A stretch of 64,000 nt of DNA from Streptomyces sp. NRRL B-24484 (GTDB lineage Bacteria; Actinomycetota; Actinomycetes; Streptomycetales; Streptomycetaceae): positions 61,921 to 125,920 of the forward strand of contig NZ_JOAI01000042.1 in the NCBI RefSeq assembly GCF_000717715.1. The letters run 5' to 3'. Below the pieces are notes generated by a model. That model did no database searches, was not told the DNA's origin, and saw nothing but the letters and a program-made list of their open reading frames with translations. This document shows positions 8,269 through 16,419 of this stretch, piece after piece; position 1 is the stretch's first letter, and each line of letters begins with the position of its first letter. A program made the position numbers and the translations under genes.

Positions 8269-9435
8269 ATGAGCATTCTGGACGATCCCTGCACCACAAC
8301 CCGGCCCACCGGGCTGCCCGCACCACTCACGTCGGCCGCGGACGCGCTCCGCCCGACCGCCCTCGGCCAGGCCGCCGAGGCCGACCGGCGGCGCGGCCTC
8401 GACGCCGCGCTCGCCGAGCGGCTGACCGGCTCCGGCTTCGCCCGGCACTTCGTCCCGCGCCGCTGGGGCGGCGCCGAGGGCAGCTTCGCCGAACTGGTCG
8501 AGGCGACCGCCTCGTTGGCGGAGGGCTGTACCTCGGCCGCCTGGTGCGCCGCCCTGCAGGCGGCCCACGGGCGGCTGGCCGCCTTCCTGCCCGAGGCCGG
8601 CCAGCAGGAGATCTGGGGGGCCTCCCCGGACGTGCCGATCGCGGCCGCGCTCGTCCCGCCGACCGGCCGGCTGGAGCGGACCGCCGACGGCGGGGTGCTG
8701 GTCACCGGCCGCTGGCGGTGCGTCAGCGGGGTGCGGAACGCCGCCTGGGTGCTGCTCGCACTGCCGGACCCGGCGGCCCTGCCGGGCGACTTCCTGATCG
8801 TCGCCGTCCCGAGGGAGGCGGTGACGGTGCACGACACCTGGCACAGCAACGGGCTGCGCGGCACCGGCAGCCACGACGTCAGTGTGGCCGAACCGCTGGC
8901 CGTGCCGGCGCACCGCTGCCTGGCCTTCATGGACCTCGTCCGGGCCTCCGCGGCACCGGGCCGGGCCCGCTGCCACGGTGTGCCGCCCCGGCTGGTCGCC
9001 GGACTGGCGTTCGCCGCGCCCGCCGTGGGGGCGGCGCGCGGCGCGCTGAAGGCCTGGGCGGCGCCGCTGGCCGACACGCACGGGCCGGGCGGTCCGGCCG
9101 TCAGCCCGGCCCGCTGCGAGGTGATGGCGCGGGCCTCCGCCGAGATCGACATCGCGGCCTCGCTCCTGGCGGACGCCGCGATGCGGGCCGACGCCGGGGC
9201 GGCCGGCGACCGCGCGGTGGGCCGCAACCTGCGGGACACCGCGCTGGCGGTGGAACTCACCGTCTCCGCGGTGGAGCGGCTCTTCCGGGCGGGCGGGGTG
9301 GCCGCCCAGTGGGAGGACTCGGCGCTCCAGCGGGCCTGGCGGGACGTCCACACGCTGGCCGCCCACGGTGCGCTCAGCTGGGACACGGCGGCCGCCGAGT
9401 ACACCCGGACGGGCCTGGCCGCGTACGCCGGCTGA
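8269..9435 (+). CDS. Acyl-CoA dehydrogenase-fold flavoprotein, probable flavin-dependent monooxygenase
   Basis: The 388-residue protein has the ACAD fold. The segments GRWRCVSGVRNAAWVLL and HDTWHSNGLRGTGSHDVSV resemble the group D (HsaA/HpaB-like) flavin monooxygenases rather than true acyl-CoA dehydrogenases. I see no obvious catalytic glutamate of the dehydrogenases, though this cannot be settled without alignment. The ATG at 8269 has AGGGGGAG upstream. Divergence from the receptor gene across an ARE-like box recalls avenolide loci, where an acyl-CoA oxidase gene adjoins the receptor gene. It may hydroxylate the signal or the cluster product. Confidence 0.82.
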   Translation: MSILDDPCTTTRPTGLPAPLTSAADALRPTALGQAAEADRRRGLDAALAERLTGSGFARHFVPRRWGGAEGSFAELVEATASLAEGCTSAAWCAALQAAHGRLAAFLPEAGQQEIWGASPDVPIAAALVPPTGRLERTADGGVLVTGRWRCVSGVRNAAWVLLALPDPAALPGDFLIVAVPREAVTVHDTWHSNGLRGTGSHDVSVAEPLAVPAHRCLAFMDLVRASAAPGRARCHGVPPRLVAGLAFAAPAVGAARGALKAWAAPLADTHGPGGPAVSPARCEVMARASAEIDIAASLLADAAMRADAGAAGDRAVGRNLRDTALAVELTVSAVERLFRAGGVAAQWEDSALQRAWRDVHTLAAHGALSWDTAAAEYTRTGLAAYAG

Positions 9436-9495
9436 GGCGCGGGTGCGGCCCGGGGCGGGCGGGGTTTCGTGCCCCCGCCGGCCCCGGGCCGCGGG

Positions 9496-9526
9496 CCCCG
9501 GTGCCGGGGCGCGACCGGCACCGGGG
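9496..9526. terminator. Bidirectional hairpin between convergent genes
   Basis: A perfect 12-bp stem (9496-9507 with 9515-9526) and 7-base loop lie between the flavoprotein gene stop (9435) and the stop of the oppositely oriented small gene (9535). Confidence 0.7.
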
Positions 9527-9534
9527 AGTCCGGC

Positions 9535-9915
9535 TCAGGCCGACATCTCCTTGGGCAGCAGCAGGTCGCGGGCGATCTGCGGCAGCATCTCGTCGAAGAG
9601 CTGCTGTCCGCGCAGCTCCCCGTCCAGGGTGTACGGGATGTCGTCGACCGGGATCACCAGCGCGGGCAGCGCCGGGACGAGCCGGGCGCAGGCGGCCCGG
9701 GCCGCCCGTTGGGTGGACTCCTCGCGGTCGGCGTCGGCCGGCACGAAGGCGACCAGCAGCACGTCCCCGTAGTCGGGGAGTTCGCCGATCATGATGGCGG
9801 TCTGGCGGGCCGCGGGCAGCTCGGTGAGCGCCCGTTCGAGCGAGAGCAGCCGGGTGCCGAGGTCGGCCTCGTCCAGCTCGTCGTCGGTGGTGTGCGGCGG
9901 AACCGGCGTGGTCAT
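9535..9915 (-). CDS. Free-standing ligase C-terminal-like domain (126 aa)
   Basis: This small protein aligns by eye with the C-terminal subdomain of the adjacent ligase-like protein: VAFVPADAD, then ACARLVPALPALVIPVDDIP, then ELRGQQLFDEMLPQ, against PFVPVARD, CARRVPWISAHVIAVDAIP and TIRTGELLTEIMPL. The position of the ANL catalytic lysine is occupied by glutamate (TLDGE), so it cannot be a normal A10 domain. Its ATG overlaps the upstream stop as ATGA, implying coupled translation and probably a complex. I know of no named family for such a detached subdomain. The role is unknown; it could be a regulatory or structural partner. Confidence 0.75.
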   Translation of the reverse strand: MTTPVPPHTTDDELDEADLGTRLLSLERALTELPAARQTAIMIGELPDYGDVLLVAFVPADADREESTQRAARAACARLVPALPALVIPVDDIPYTLDGELRGQQLFDEMLPQIARDLLLPKEMSA

Positions 9916-11543
9916 GCGGGGATCTCCGTAGCTGACTGCTTGTCCAGGTGGATGTAGAGGTTGACCAGCGGCATGATCTCGGTGAGCAGCTCGCCGGTGC
10001 GGATGGTGCCGGTGGGGCTGTACGGGATGGCGTCGACCGCGATGACGTGCGCGGAGATCCACGGCACCCGGCGGGCGCAGACCGCGCTGACCGCACGGTA
10101 GGCGGAGGCCTCCAGGTCCCGGGCGACCGGGACGAAGGGCACCGCGAGGACGGGCCCGTGGTCCGGCACGGTGACCCGCAGCACGGCCAGGTCGCGGACG
10201 GCCGGCTGGTCGAGCAGTTCGGTCTCCAGGCCGAAGAAGGCGGAGTCGTGCTCGTCGTCGGCCCGGGCCCGCACGGGGCCGTCGGTGCGGCCGGTGAGTT
10301 CCAGCCGGCCCTCGTAGTCGATGACGCCGTCGTCCCCGGTGAGCAGGAACGGGCGCGGCCCCTGGCCGTCGCTCAGGTCGACCAGTACGGAGGGCGCGGG
10401 GGCGTCCCCCCAGGCGTCCATGAGCTGGTAGCTCGCGACGGCGACCCGGCCGCGGACGCCGGGCGGCAGCGGGCGGTGCTCGGCGTCCAGCACGGCGATG
10501 CCGATGCCCGGCATCGCGCGGCCGGAGCGGCAGGGCGAGAGCGCCAGCTCGTCCGGGCCGAGCAGGGTGACCAGCCCGGTCTCGGTGGAGCCGTAGTAGT
10601 GGTGCAGGACGGGGCCGAAGCGGTCCCAGGCCTCGTTGACGATCCAGCGGTTGAGGTGCTGGCCGCCGGTGAGCAGGAAGCGCAGCCGGGAGGTCTTGCG
10701 CAGCTCGGCGGAGGCCGGGTGGGCGAGCAGCCGGGAGAGCACCGGCGGCACCATCAGGGTGGCCGTGACGCCCTCGTCGGTGATCAGCCGGCACATCTCG
10801 GCGAGGTCGTGGTACGGGCCCAGCACGACCGTGCCGCCCAGGGCGAAGAAGACCCTCGCCCAGCCGGGGCTCGACGCGTGGTACATCGGGACGGTCACCA
10901 GGTAGGTGTCGTCCTCGTCGAAGGCGAACTCGTCGACCAGTTCGGCGAGCCGGCGCGCCTCGAAGGAGCGGCGGCGGATCACCAGCCGGGGGGTCCCGGC
11001 GGCGTCGTAGCTCACCGCGAAGTGCTCGTAGGGTTGGGAGATCGGCGCGGTCACGGCGGTCTGCGCGGCGGCCAGCGTCGAGTAGTGCACCGGCTCGCCG
11101 GCCTGCGGGTCCGGGGCGACCGGCTCGGGTGCGGCCAGCTCCTCGCCCACGCCGTGCAGGTGGACCTGCAGCACGCCCTCGCGGTCGGCCCAGCCGGCGG
11201 CGATGAGCAGCGGGCGGTGGAGCTTGCTGCTGACCACGACGGTCGGGCGGAGCTGCTCCAGGGCGTCCGCGGTCGCCTGCGGGGTGGCCTCGAAGTCGAG
11301 GCCGGTGACGGACACGCCCAGCGTCTCGAAGGCGGCCATGGTGACGACCAGCTCCCAGCCGTTGCAGCAGAGGAAGGCCGCACGGGCCGGCCGTCCCTCG
11401 GGCAGCACCGCGGCCAGGCCGCCGGCCACCTTGGCTATCTCGTCGGCCAGTTCGCTCCAGGTGATCCGGCGTCCGCCGTCCACCAGTGCGACGTGGTCCG
11501 GGCGTTCAGCGGCGTGCCGCAGGGCGTCTTGCAGCTTGATCAT
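9912..11543 (-). CDS. Degenerate adenylate-forming (ANL superfamily) protein
   Basis: The 543-residue protein has the full ANL architecture: an N-terminal LQDALRHAAERPDHVALVDG, the A5 motif YYGSTETG at about residues 306-313, GDDGVIDYEGRLELTGRTDG around A7/A8, and a C-terminal subdomain. Two core catalytic features are missing. The P-loop TSGSTGxPK is replaced by SYDAAGTPR at about 168-176, and the A10 lysine is replaced by threonine in SPTGTIRTGEL. Adenylation in the normal way is therefore doubtful. The ATG at 11543 is chosen because GGAG lies 6 bases upstream; upstream codons lack homology. An ARE-like dyad 169-188 bases upstream places the operon in the butyrolactone regulon. Confidence 0.82.
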   Translation of the reverse strand: MIKLQDALRHAAERPDHVALVDGGRRITWSELADEIAKVAGGLAAVLPEGRPARAAFLCCNGWELVVTMAAFETLGVSVTGLDFEATPQATADALEQLRPTVVVSSKLHRPLLIAAGWADREGVLQVHLHGVGEELAAPEPVAPDPQAGEPVHYSTLAAAQTAVTAPISQPYEHFAVSYDAAGTPRLVIRRRSFEARRLAELVDEFAFDEDDTYLVTVPMYHASSPGWARVFFALGGTVVLGPYHDLAEMCRLITDEGVTATLMVPPVLSRLLAHPASAELRKTSRLRFLLTGGQHLNRWIVNEAWDRFGPVLHHYYGSTETGLVTLLGPDELALSPCRSGRAMPGIGIAVLDAEHRPLPPGVRGRVAVASYQLMDAWGDAPAPSVLVDLSDGQGPRPFLLTGDDGVIDYEGRLELTGRTDGPVRARADDEHDSAFFGLETELLDQPAVRDLAVLRVTVPDHGPVLAVPFVPVARDLEASAYRAVSAVCARRVPWISAHVIAVDAIPYSPTGTIRTGELLTEIMPLVNLYIHLDKQSATEIPA

Positions 11544-11711
11544 CTCGAACTCCGTTCCAGTGGGCTGGAGTTGGCCCTTCTGGTTCATCCATCGGTTGGG
11601 GCGCCGGAACACCTGCCCGGCGGTCTCGCTGGGGAAGGTCGGGCTCTTCTTCGCTGCACGCGGTCGCCGCCGAATGCGCGGGCACGCGTCGGGACACCCC
11701 CCCGATAGAAA

Positions 11712-11731
11712 CAAACCTTCCCGAAGGTATC
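11712..11731. promoter_or_regulatory. ARE-like operator upstream of the degenerate-ligase operon
   Basis: CAAACCTTCC-CGAAGGTATC matches the 1389 dyad at 17 of 20 positions. It lies in the 423-base divergent stretch 11544-11966. The rest of that stretch holds only an imperfect CGCCGACACCC-type repeat at about 11760-11800 and GC-rich sequence. Confidence 0.75.
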
Positions 11732-11966
11732 AATAGCCATCGGCAGGACCGATGCCCTGCCCGCCGACACCCCCGCCGACGCCCCTGCCGACACCCGTCC
11801 TACCCCGCCACCACCGCCCCCACCTGCACACATGCCCGGCGTGCGCGGATCCACGACGGCCGGTGCGCGGACCGGCAACACCCCCGTCCGGCCGGTCGGT
11901 AGCTTCGGCCGGGCACCGTCCCACCGCGCCCCGCCAGCCCCGTCCCACCGTGGAAGGAACAGCCCC

Positions 11967-12422
11967 ATGAAGCGCCGTTTCGTCGCCCTCGCCGCCGCCC
12001 TCGCCCTCTCCGCAGGCGGCGCCACCCTCGTCGCCGGCCAGGCCTCCGCCGACGACGGCACCGCGGCCGCGACGGCCTCCGCCGCCCGCACCAGCAGCCT
12101 GCCCCCGTTCGCCGGCAAGACCTACCTGATCACGGTCGACAACGGGAACGTCTACAAGAACACCTACTCCGCGGACGGCACCTCGCTGCACTCCGAGGCG
12201 GTCGCCGGCACCGGCGTCGGCGAGACCTTCGACGCCGCCCTGGCCACCGCCCAGGTCGGCTGGGGCCTCTACTTCACCAACTGGGTCGAGCCCAACGGCG
12301 TCACCGTCAGCCACGTCATGAACTTCAACAACAACACCGTGAAGGTGTACTTCACCTTCGCCACGGCCACCGGCACCCGCCTCGGCCAGCTGCACAGCGC
12401 CACCATGAGCTGCGTGGCCTGA
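11967..12422 (+). CDS. Secreted MoaF-like small protein
   Basis: The 151-residue protein starts with a Sec signal peptide (MKRRFVALAAALALSAGG, cleavage near QASADD at about residue 30). The mature part, GKTYLITVDNGNVYKNTYSA followed later by GWGLYFTNWVEPNGVTVSHV, resembles the MoaF/calycin beta-barrel family. A GGAAGGA lies upstream of the ATG at 11967. No partner genes are obvious. MoaF-like barrels often bind small hydrophobic ligands, but no function can be assigned here. Confidence 0.65.
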   Translation: MKRRFVALAAALALSAGGATLVAGQASADDGTAAATASAARTSSLPPFAGKTYLITVDNGNVYKNTYSADGTSLHSEAVAGTGVGETFDAALATAQVGWGLYFTNWVEPNGVTVSHVMNFNNNTVKVYFTFATATGTRLGQLHSATMSCVA

Positions 12423-12550
12423 TCCCCTTCCGGCCCGCACCCGGCGCGCCGCGCCCGACCCCCTTCCGGCGCCGCGCCCCGGCCGTGCCCGGGTACCGCC
12501 CCTCCCTGCGGTGCCCGGGCACGCCACCCGGCAGTGGTTGACTGGAGCCC

Positions 12551-12964
12551 ATGAGCATTCACGAGAACCTGCTCGGCGGCCCGCCGCCGACCCACCTCCC
12601 GGCCGAGCCCGGACCGCTGGAGGCGCTGGCTCAGGGCGCCTCGCCCGCCGAGGTCGCGGCGAAGTTCCCGACCTCCTCGCTCGCCTGGGCCCAGCTCGCC
12701 GACGACGCCTTCGCCGCCGGCCGCGTCGTCGAGTCCTACGCCTACGCCCGCACCGGCTACCACCGAGGCCTCGACGCGCTGCGCCGCAGCGGCTGGAAGG
12801 GCCACGGCCCGGTGCCGTGGGAGCACGAGCCCAACCGCGGCTTCCTGCGCGCCCTGCACGCCCTGGGCCGCGCCGCCGCCACCATCGAGGAGAAGGACGA
12901 GGCCGAGCGCTGCGCCACGTTCCTGCGCGACAGCTCTCCGACCGCCGCCGACATGCTGGGCTGA
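12551..12964 (+). CDS. DUF3151 family protein
   Basis: The 137-residue cytoplasmic protein has the actinobacterial DUF3151 signature. LAWAQLADDAFAAGRVVESY and ARTGYHRGLDALRRSGWKG are the conserved core, with EPNRGFLRALHALGRAAATI near the C-terminus. The length is normal for the family. The function is unknown. It stands alone on the plus strand and is followed by a strong hairpin at 12983. Confidence 0.85.
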   Translation: MSIHENLLGGPPPTHLPAEPGPLEALAQGASPAEVAAKFPTSSLAWAQLADDAFAAGRVVESYAYARTGYHRGLDALRRSGWKGHGPVPWEHEPNRGFLRALHALGRAAATIEEKDEAERCATFLRDSSPTAADMLG

Positions 12965-12982
12965 CCGCCCGCCGCGACACCC

Positions 12983-13011
12983 CCGCGGGCGGCCGCCACG
13001 GCCGCCCGCGG
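12983..13011 (+). terminator. Terminator of the DUF3151 gene
   Basis: A perfect 13-bp stem (12983-12995 with 12999-13011) and 3-base loop lie 19 bases past the stop. Confidence 0.75.
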
Positions 13012-13474
13012 ACTTCCCGCCGCGCGCACCCCTGAGGGCACGGGTCAGGCGTGAGAGCGGGATCGACTGGGCACGGCCCCTCGCCCTGACCGGCGCGGCC
13101 CGCCCGGACCTGTGACCAGCTGACGGCCCCGGCACCGCCGTGCACCGCCGCGCCGGTGCCGCGTACGCGCGCCCCGCCCGTCCGGGCCGAGACCGCCCCT
13201 CCGGGCACGGCGCCGGCACCTCGGGGAGTTCACCGGTGACGGCCCGTCGGCTGACCGACCGCCGTCGAGTGCGACGCCCGGGCCGGCCACATGCCGCCCT
13301 TGGCGAGGATGCGCACCCGGTCGCCCCCGCCCCCGCCCACGGCGCCCCTCCCCCTTCTTCCACCTGCACCGACGCCGCCGCGGCGGGACGTGCGACACCC
13401 GCAACCGACCCGGGGCGCGGCGCGTCTCCAGTCGTGGCGTCCGCCCGGACGCGACCCTGACCGGGCCGGCGATG

Positions 13475-13487
13475 CATACCGGGTATG
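13475..13487. promoter_or_regulatory. Short palindrome upstream of the DUF3152 gene
   Basis: CATACC-G-GGTATG is a perfect 6-bp-arm palindrome 59 bases upstream of the DUF3152 start. It is the only ordered element in the 581-base stretch 12965-13545 apart from the terminator at 12983. No credible gene was found in the stretch. The half-sites resemble those of the ARE boxes, but the spacing is far too short for the same protein. Confidence 0.35.
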
Positions 13488-13545
13488 TGGACACGCGGGC
13501 CGCCTGCGTGCAAGGGTGGATCGACGGTAACGATCCCGCAGCACC

Positions 13546-14469
13546 ATGACGGACCGTCACGCCCTGTCGTCGACCAGAAAGCACCTCGTGCGAGCAGCCT
13601 CCGCCACCAGGAACGCACCCGCGCCCAGCCGACGCCGCGCCCGACAGCAGCGGCGGCGCCGGGCACGGCGGCGCACCGTCTTCGGCATGGGCCTGCTCTG
13701 CTCACTGACCGTGCTGGGCGGCACCGCCTTCATGGTGCTCAACGGCGGCAACGACAGCGGCACCGGCGGTCCCACCGCCCAGGCCCGGCCGATCCCGCCC
13801 CTGGGCAGCAGCGCCGCGCCGGCCGCCCGGAAGACCGAGACGCCGCCCACCCCCACTCCGACCCCGAAGCCCACACCGAGTCCCACGCCGAGCCCCACCG
13901 CCGTCGCCGACAAGGGCAAGGGCACCTTCACCGTCGCCACCTCCAAGGGCGACGCGGTCGGCAAGGGCCTGATCCGGCGTTACCGGGTCGAGGTGGAGGA
14001 CGGCATCGGCATCGACCCGCAGGCCGCCGCCCAGCAGGTCCAGGCGATCCTCGGCGACAAGCGCAGTTGGACGACCGACGGCAAGGACGGCTTCAAGCTG
14101 GTCTCCGACGGCGTGTACGACTTCACCGTGAAGGTCGCCTCGCCCGACACCGTCGACAAGATCTGCGGCGCGGCCGGCCTGGACACCAAGGGCGAGGTCA
14201 ACTGCGACGTCGGCAAGCAGGTCGTCGTCAACTCCAAGCGGTGGCTGACCGGTTCGCCGCAGTTCAGCGGTTCGCTGGACGACTACCGGGCGCTCATCGT
14301 CAACCACGAGGTCGGGCACCGGATCGGCCACGGCCACGAGGGCTGCCCGGGCAAGGGCAAGCCCGCCCCGGCCATGATGCAGCAGATCTACGGCCTCAAC
14401 GGCTGCGTCGCCAACGCCTGGCCGTACACCGCGGACGGCACCTACATCAGCGGCCCGGCCGTGGCGTAG
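13546..14469 (+). CDS. DUF3152 membrane-anchored, metzincin-like protein
   Basis: The 307-residue protein has an Arg-rich cytoplasmic N-terminus, one membrane segment (GMGLLCSLTVLGGTAFMVL, about residues 47-65), a Thr/Pro-rich spacer (TPTPTPKPTPSPTPSPT) and a conserved extracytoplasmic DUF3152 domain. HEVGHRIGHGH fits the zinc-binding HExxHxxGxxH pattern of metzincins, and AMM downstream could be the Met-turn. Cysteines in DVGK-adjacent and EGCPG regions may form a disulfide. The start at 13546 has no strong ribosome site. Peptidase activity is inferred from the motif only. Confidence 0.85.
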   Translation: MTDRHALSSTRKHLVRAASATRNAPAPSRRRARQQRRRRARRRTVFGMGLLCSLTVLGGTAFMVLNGGNDSGTGGPTAQARPIPPLGSSAAPAARKTETPPTPTPTPKPTPSPTPSPTAVADKGKGTFTVATSKGDAVGKGLIRRYRVEVEDGIGIDPQAAAQQVQAILGDKRSWTTDGKDGFKLVSDGVYDFTVKVASPDTVDKICGAAGLDTKGEVNCDVGKQVVVNSKRWLTGSPQFSGSLDDYRALIVNHEVGHRIGHGHEGCPGKGKPAPAMMQQIYGLNGCVANAWPYTADGTYISGPAVA

Positions 14470-14501
14470 CGCCCCACCGCCGGGTGCCCCGCCCCCGGGA
14501 C

Positions 14502-14526
14502 GTCCCTGCGCCGGCGGCGCAGGGAC
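14502..14526. terminator. Bidirectional terminator
   Basis: A perfect 11-bp stem (14502-14512 with 14516-14526) lies between the convergent DUF3152 and ATPase/beta-propeller genes. Confidence 0.75.
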
Positions 14527-14548
14527 CCGGACGGAGCCGCGGCAGCCG

Positions 14549-16312
14549 TCAGTAGCGGATCGCCGCGACGCCCTCGCCGGTGCCGGCCACCAGCAGGCCG
14601 TCGGTGACCGCCAGCGCCCAGACCTGCGAGCCCAGCCGCAGGTCGAGCGGGGCGTCCGCGTCCGGCCGTCGCAGTCGCACCACGCCGTCCGCCCAGGCCA
14701 CGGCCGTCACCGGCCCGGCCGGGGTGTCGGCCGCCGCCACGGCGGTGACCTGGCTGCCGCGGCGGTCGACCGGTTCGGCGGCCGGCTCCGGCACAGCCGC
14801 GTCCCAGCGCCGCACCGTCCCGTCGAAGCCGCCGCTGACGAGCAGCGAGGCGGTGCCGGCCAGCGCGGTCACCGGGCCGTCGTGGAGCTTCTCGGTGACG
14901 GTGCCGCCCTCGGGGCGGCAGCGGTGCACCGAGCCGGTGTCGTCGGCCACCGCGGGCAGGCCCTGCGGACCGGTGGTGGCGAGGGCGCTCAACTCGCCCC
15001 GGACGACCGCCTGCAGTGCCTGCAGCGCCTGCCCGGCCAGGGCGGCACCCGCCGTCTGTCCGCCGGGCTGCCCCGCCGGCTCCGGCAGGACGGCCGCGGT
15101 ACCCTCCGCGTCCAGCAGCAGCACGGTGCCGTCCGGCGCCGACGTCAGCCCGCGCAGCGGCCGGGCGTCCGGCAGGGCGACCCGGGCCAGCGGCCGGCCG
15201 GAGCCGGCGTCCACCGTGCGCACCACGCCGCCCGGGTCCGCGAGCAGCAACTGCCCGTCGTAGCCGCCGGTGCCGACCGCCAGACCGGCGACCGGGCCGG
15301 GCCAGCCCTTCGAGGAGCCCGGCCACATCGCCCACTCGGCCCGCCAGGGCGCGGGCACCTCGGCGAGCCGGTCCGCGGCGGTGTCGTCCATGCCGATCAG
15401 CCGGGTGCGCAGCACCGCGGCACGGACGGCCGGGTCGTCCTCGCCGACCAGGGCCGGGCCGGCCGCCGTCCAGCCGTCCGGGACGGGCCCGTTGACGAAG
15501 TCCATGGCCGCGGTGACCGCCACCGGCTCGGCCCGGGTGAGGAGTTGGACGTCGGCGAGCAGCCCCGCCGCGGAGCCGTCCTTGGCCGCGGCCGTCCACA
15601 GGTCGCCGAGCAGCGCGGCATCGGCGGCGGCGAGGTCGGGCCGGCCGTCGGGGTGCCGCGGCACCCGGGCGATCAGCTCCGCCGCGGTCTCGGCGGGCCG
15701 CCCCGCACTGCCGTCCGCCGCACCGGGGCTGGGGTAGGCCGCCGGGTCGCCGCCGACCGAGGCCGCCCAGGCGGCGAAGCGGGCGGGGTCCGTCCACTCC
15801 GGGCGGTCGAGGTCCAGGACGGCTGCCTCCGGCACGACCGCACCGAAGGCGGCCGCCGCCGCGCCGCCGTCCGGCGCCTCCACCACCAGCCGTACCAGCT
15901 CGGACTCGGCGAGCGGACGCAGCAGCCCCGCCACCAGGTGCGAGGGGTGCACGGCGCGCCCGAGGTCCGGAACGCAGACCACCACCGGCCGACCCTCGTC
16001 GGCGAGGGCGGTGAGCAGTTCCTCCGTGCTGTGCGCGAGGTGGCCGAGGCGGCGGCCGAGCAGCCAGAGCGCGCTGTCGACGGTGAGCCGCTCTCCGGCG
16101 AGCACCGCGTCCACCCGCTGCCCCTCGGGCACCTGCCCGCCGGTGCAGGCCTCGCCGAGCCAGGTCAGCAGATGGGTCTTGCCCGCCCCCGGCGAACCGG
16201 TGACCCGGCACAGCCGCGGCGCGCGGGGGTCGGCCAGCCAGCCCAGCAGCGCCCGACCGGCCGGCTTGCGGCCCGCCCTCAGCGGCGGTATCCGACGCGC
16301 GCCGTCACTCAT
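14549..16312 (-). CDS. P-loop ATPase with C-terminal WD40-like beta-propeller
   Basis: The 587-residue protein has a Walker A motif GSPGAGKT at about residues 39-46 and a likely Walker B VVVCVPDLGR at about 110. The C-terminal third has repeated propeller-blade sequences such as VSGGFDGTVRRWDAAV and TAVAWADGVVRLRRPDADAP. It resembles actinobacterial STAND-like ATPase/WD40 proteins that sense ligands and oligomerise, but no effector domain is visible. The ATG at 16312 is chosen because GAGGGG lies just upstream; an in-frame GTG at 16366 would add 18 residues without one. Confidence 0.75.
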   Translation of the reverse strand: MSDGARRIPPLRAGRKPAGRALLGWLADPRAPRLCRVTGSPGAGKTHLLTWLGEACTGGQVPEGQRVDAVLAGERLTVDSALWLLGRRLGHLAHSTEELLTALADEGRPVVVCVPDLGRAVHPSHLVAGLLRPLAESELVRLVVEAPDGGAAAAAFGAVVPEAAVLDLDRPEWTDPARFAAWAASVGGDPAAYPSPGAADGSAGRPAETAAELIARVPRHPDGRPDLAAADAALLGDLWTAAAKDGSAAGLLADVQLLTRAEPVAVTAAMDFVNGPVPDGWTAAGPALVGEDDPAVRAAVLRTRLIGMDDTAADRLAEVPAPWRAEWAMWPGSSKGWPGPVAGLAVGTGGYDGQLLLADPGGVVRTVDAGSGRPLARVALPDARPLRGLTSAPDGTVLLLDAEGTAAVLPEPAGQPGGQTAGAALAGQALQALQAVVRGELSALATTGPQGLPAVADDTGSVHRCRPEGGTVTEKLHDGPVTALAGTASLLVSGGFDGTVRRWDAAVPEPAAEPVDRRGSQVTAVAAADTPAGPVTAVAWADGVVRLRRPDADAPLDLRLGSQVWALAVTDGLLVAGTGEGVAAIRY

Positions 16313-16419
16313 GCCTGTCCCCTCGTAGCCCGGTGCACGACCCATGAGCTTACTGAGCACGGACACCCCGACGGCCCGTCACCCCGCTGCCGTCCCGGCC
16401 CGGCGGCCCCGGCGGGGCG

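Noticed and set aside
9948..11708. 586-codon plus-strand frame
   Set aside because: It is antisense to the degenerate ligase, which has clear ANL-fold similarity.
12965..13545. Possible small genes in the 581-base stretch
   Set aside because: Open frames here are Arg/Pro-rich composition artefacts with no ribosome site or family similarity.
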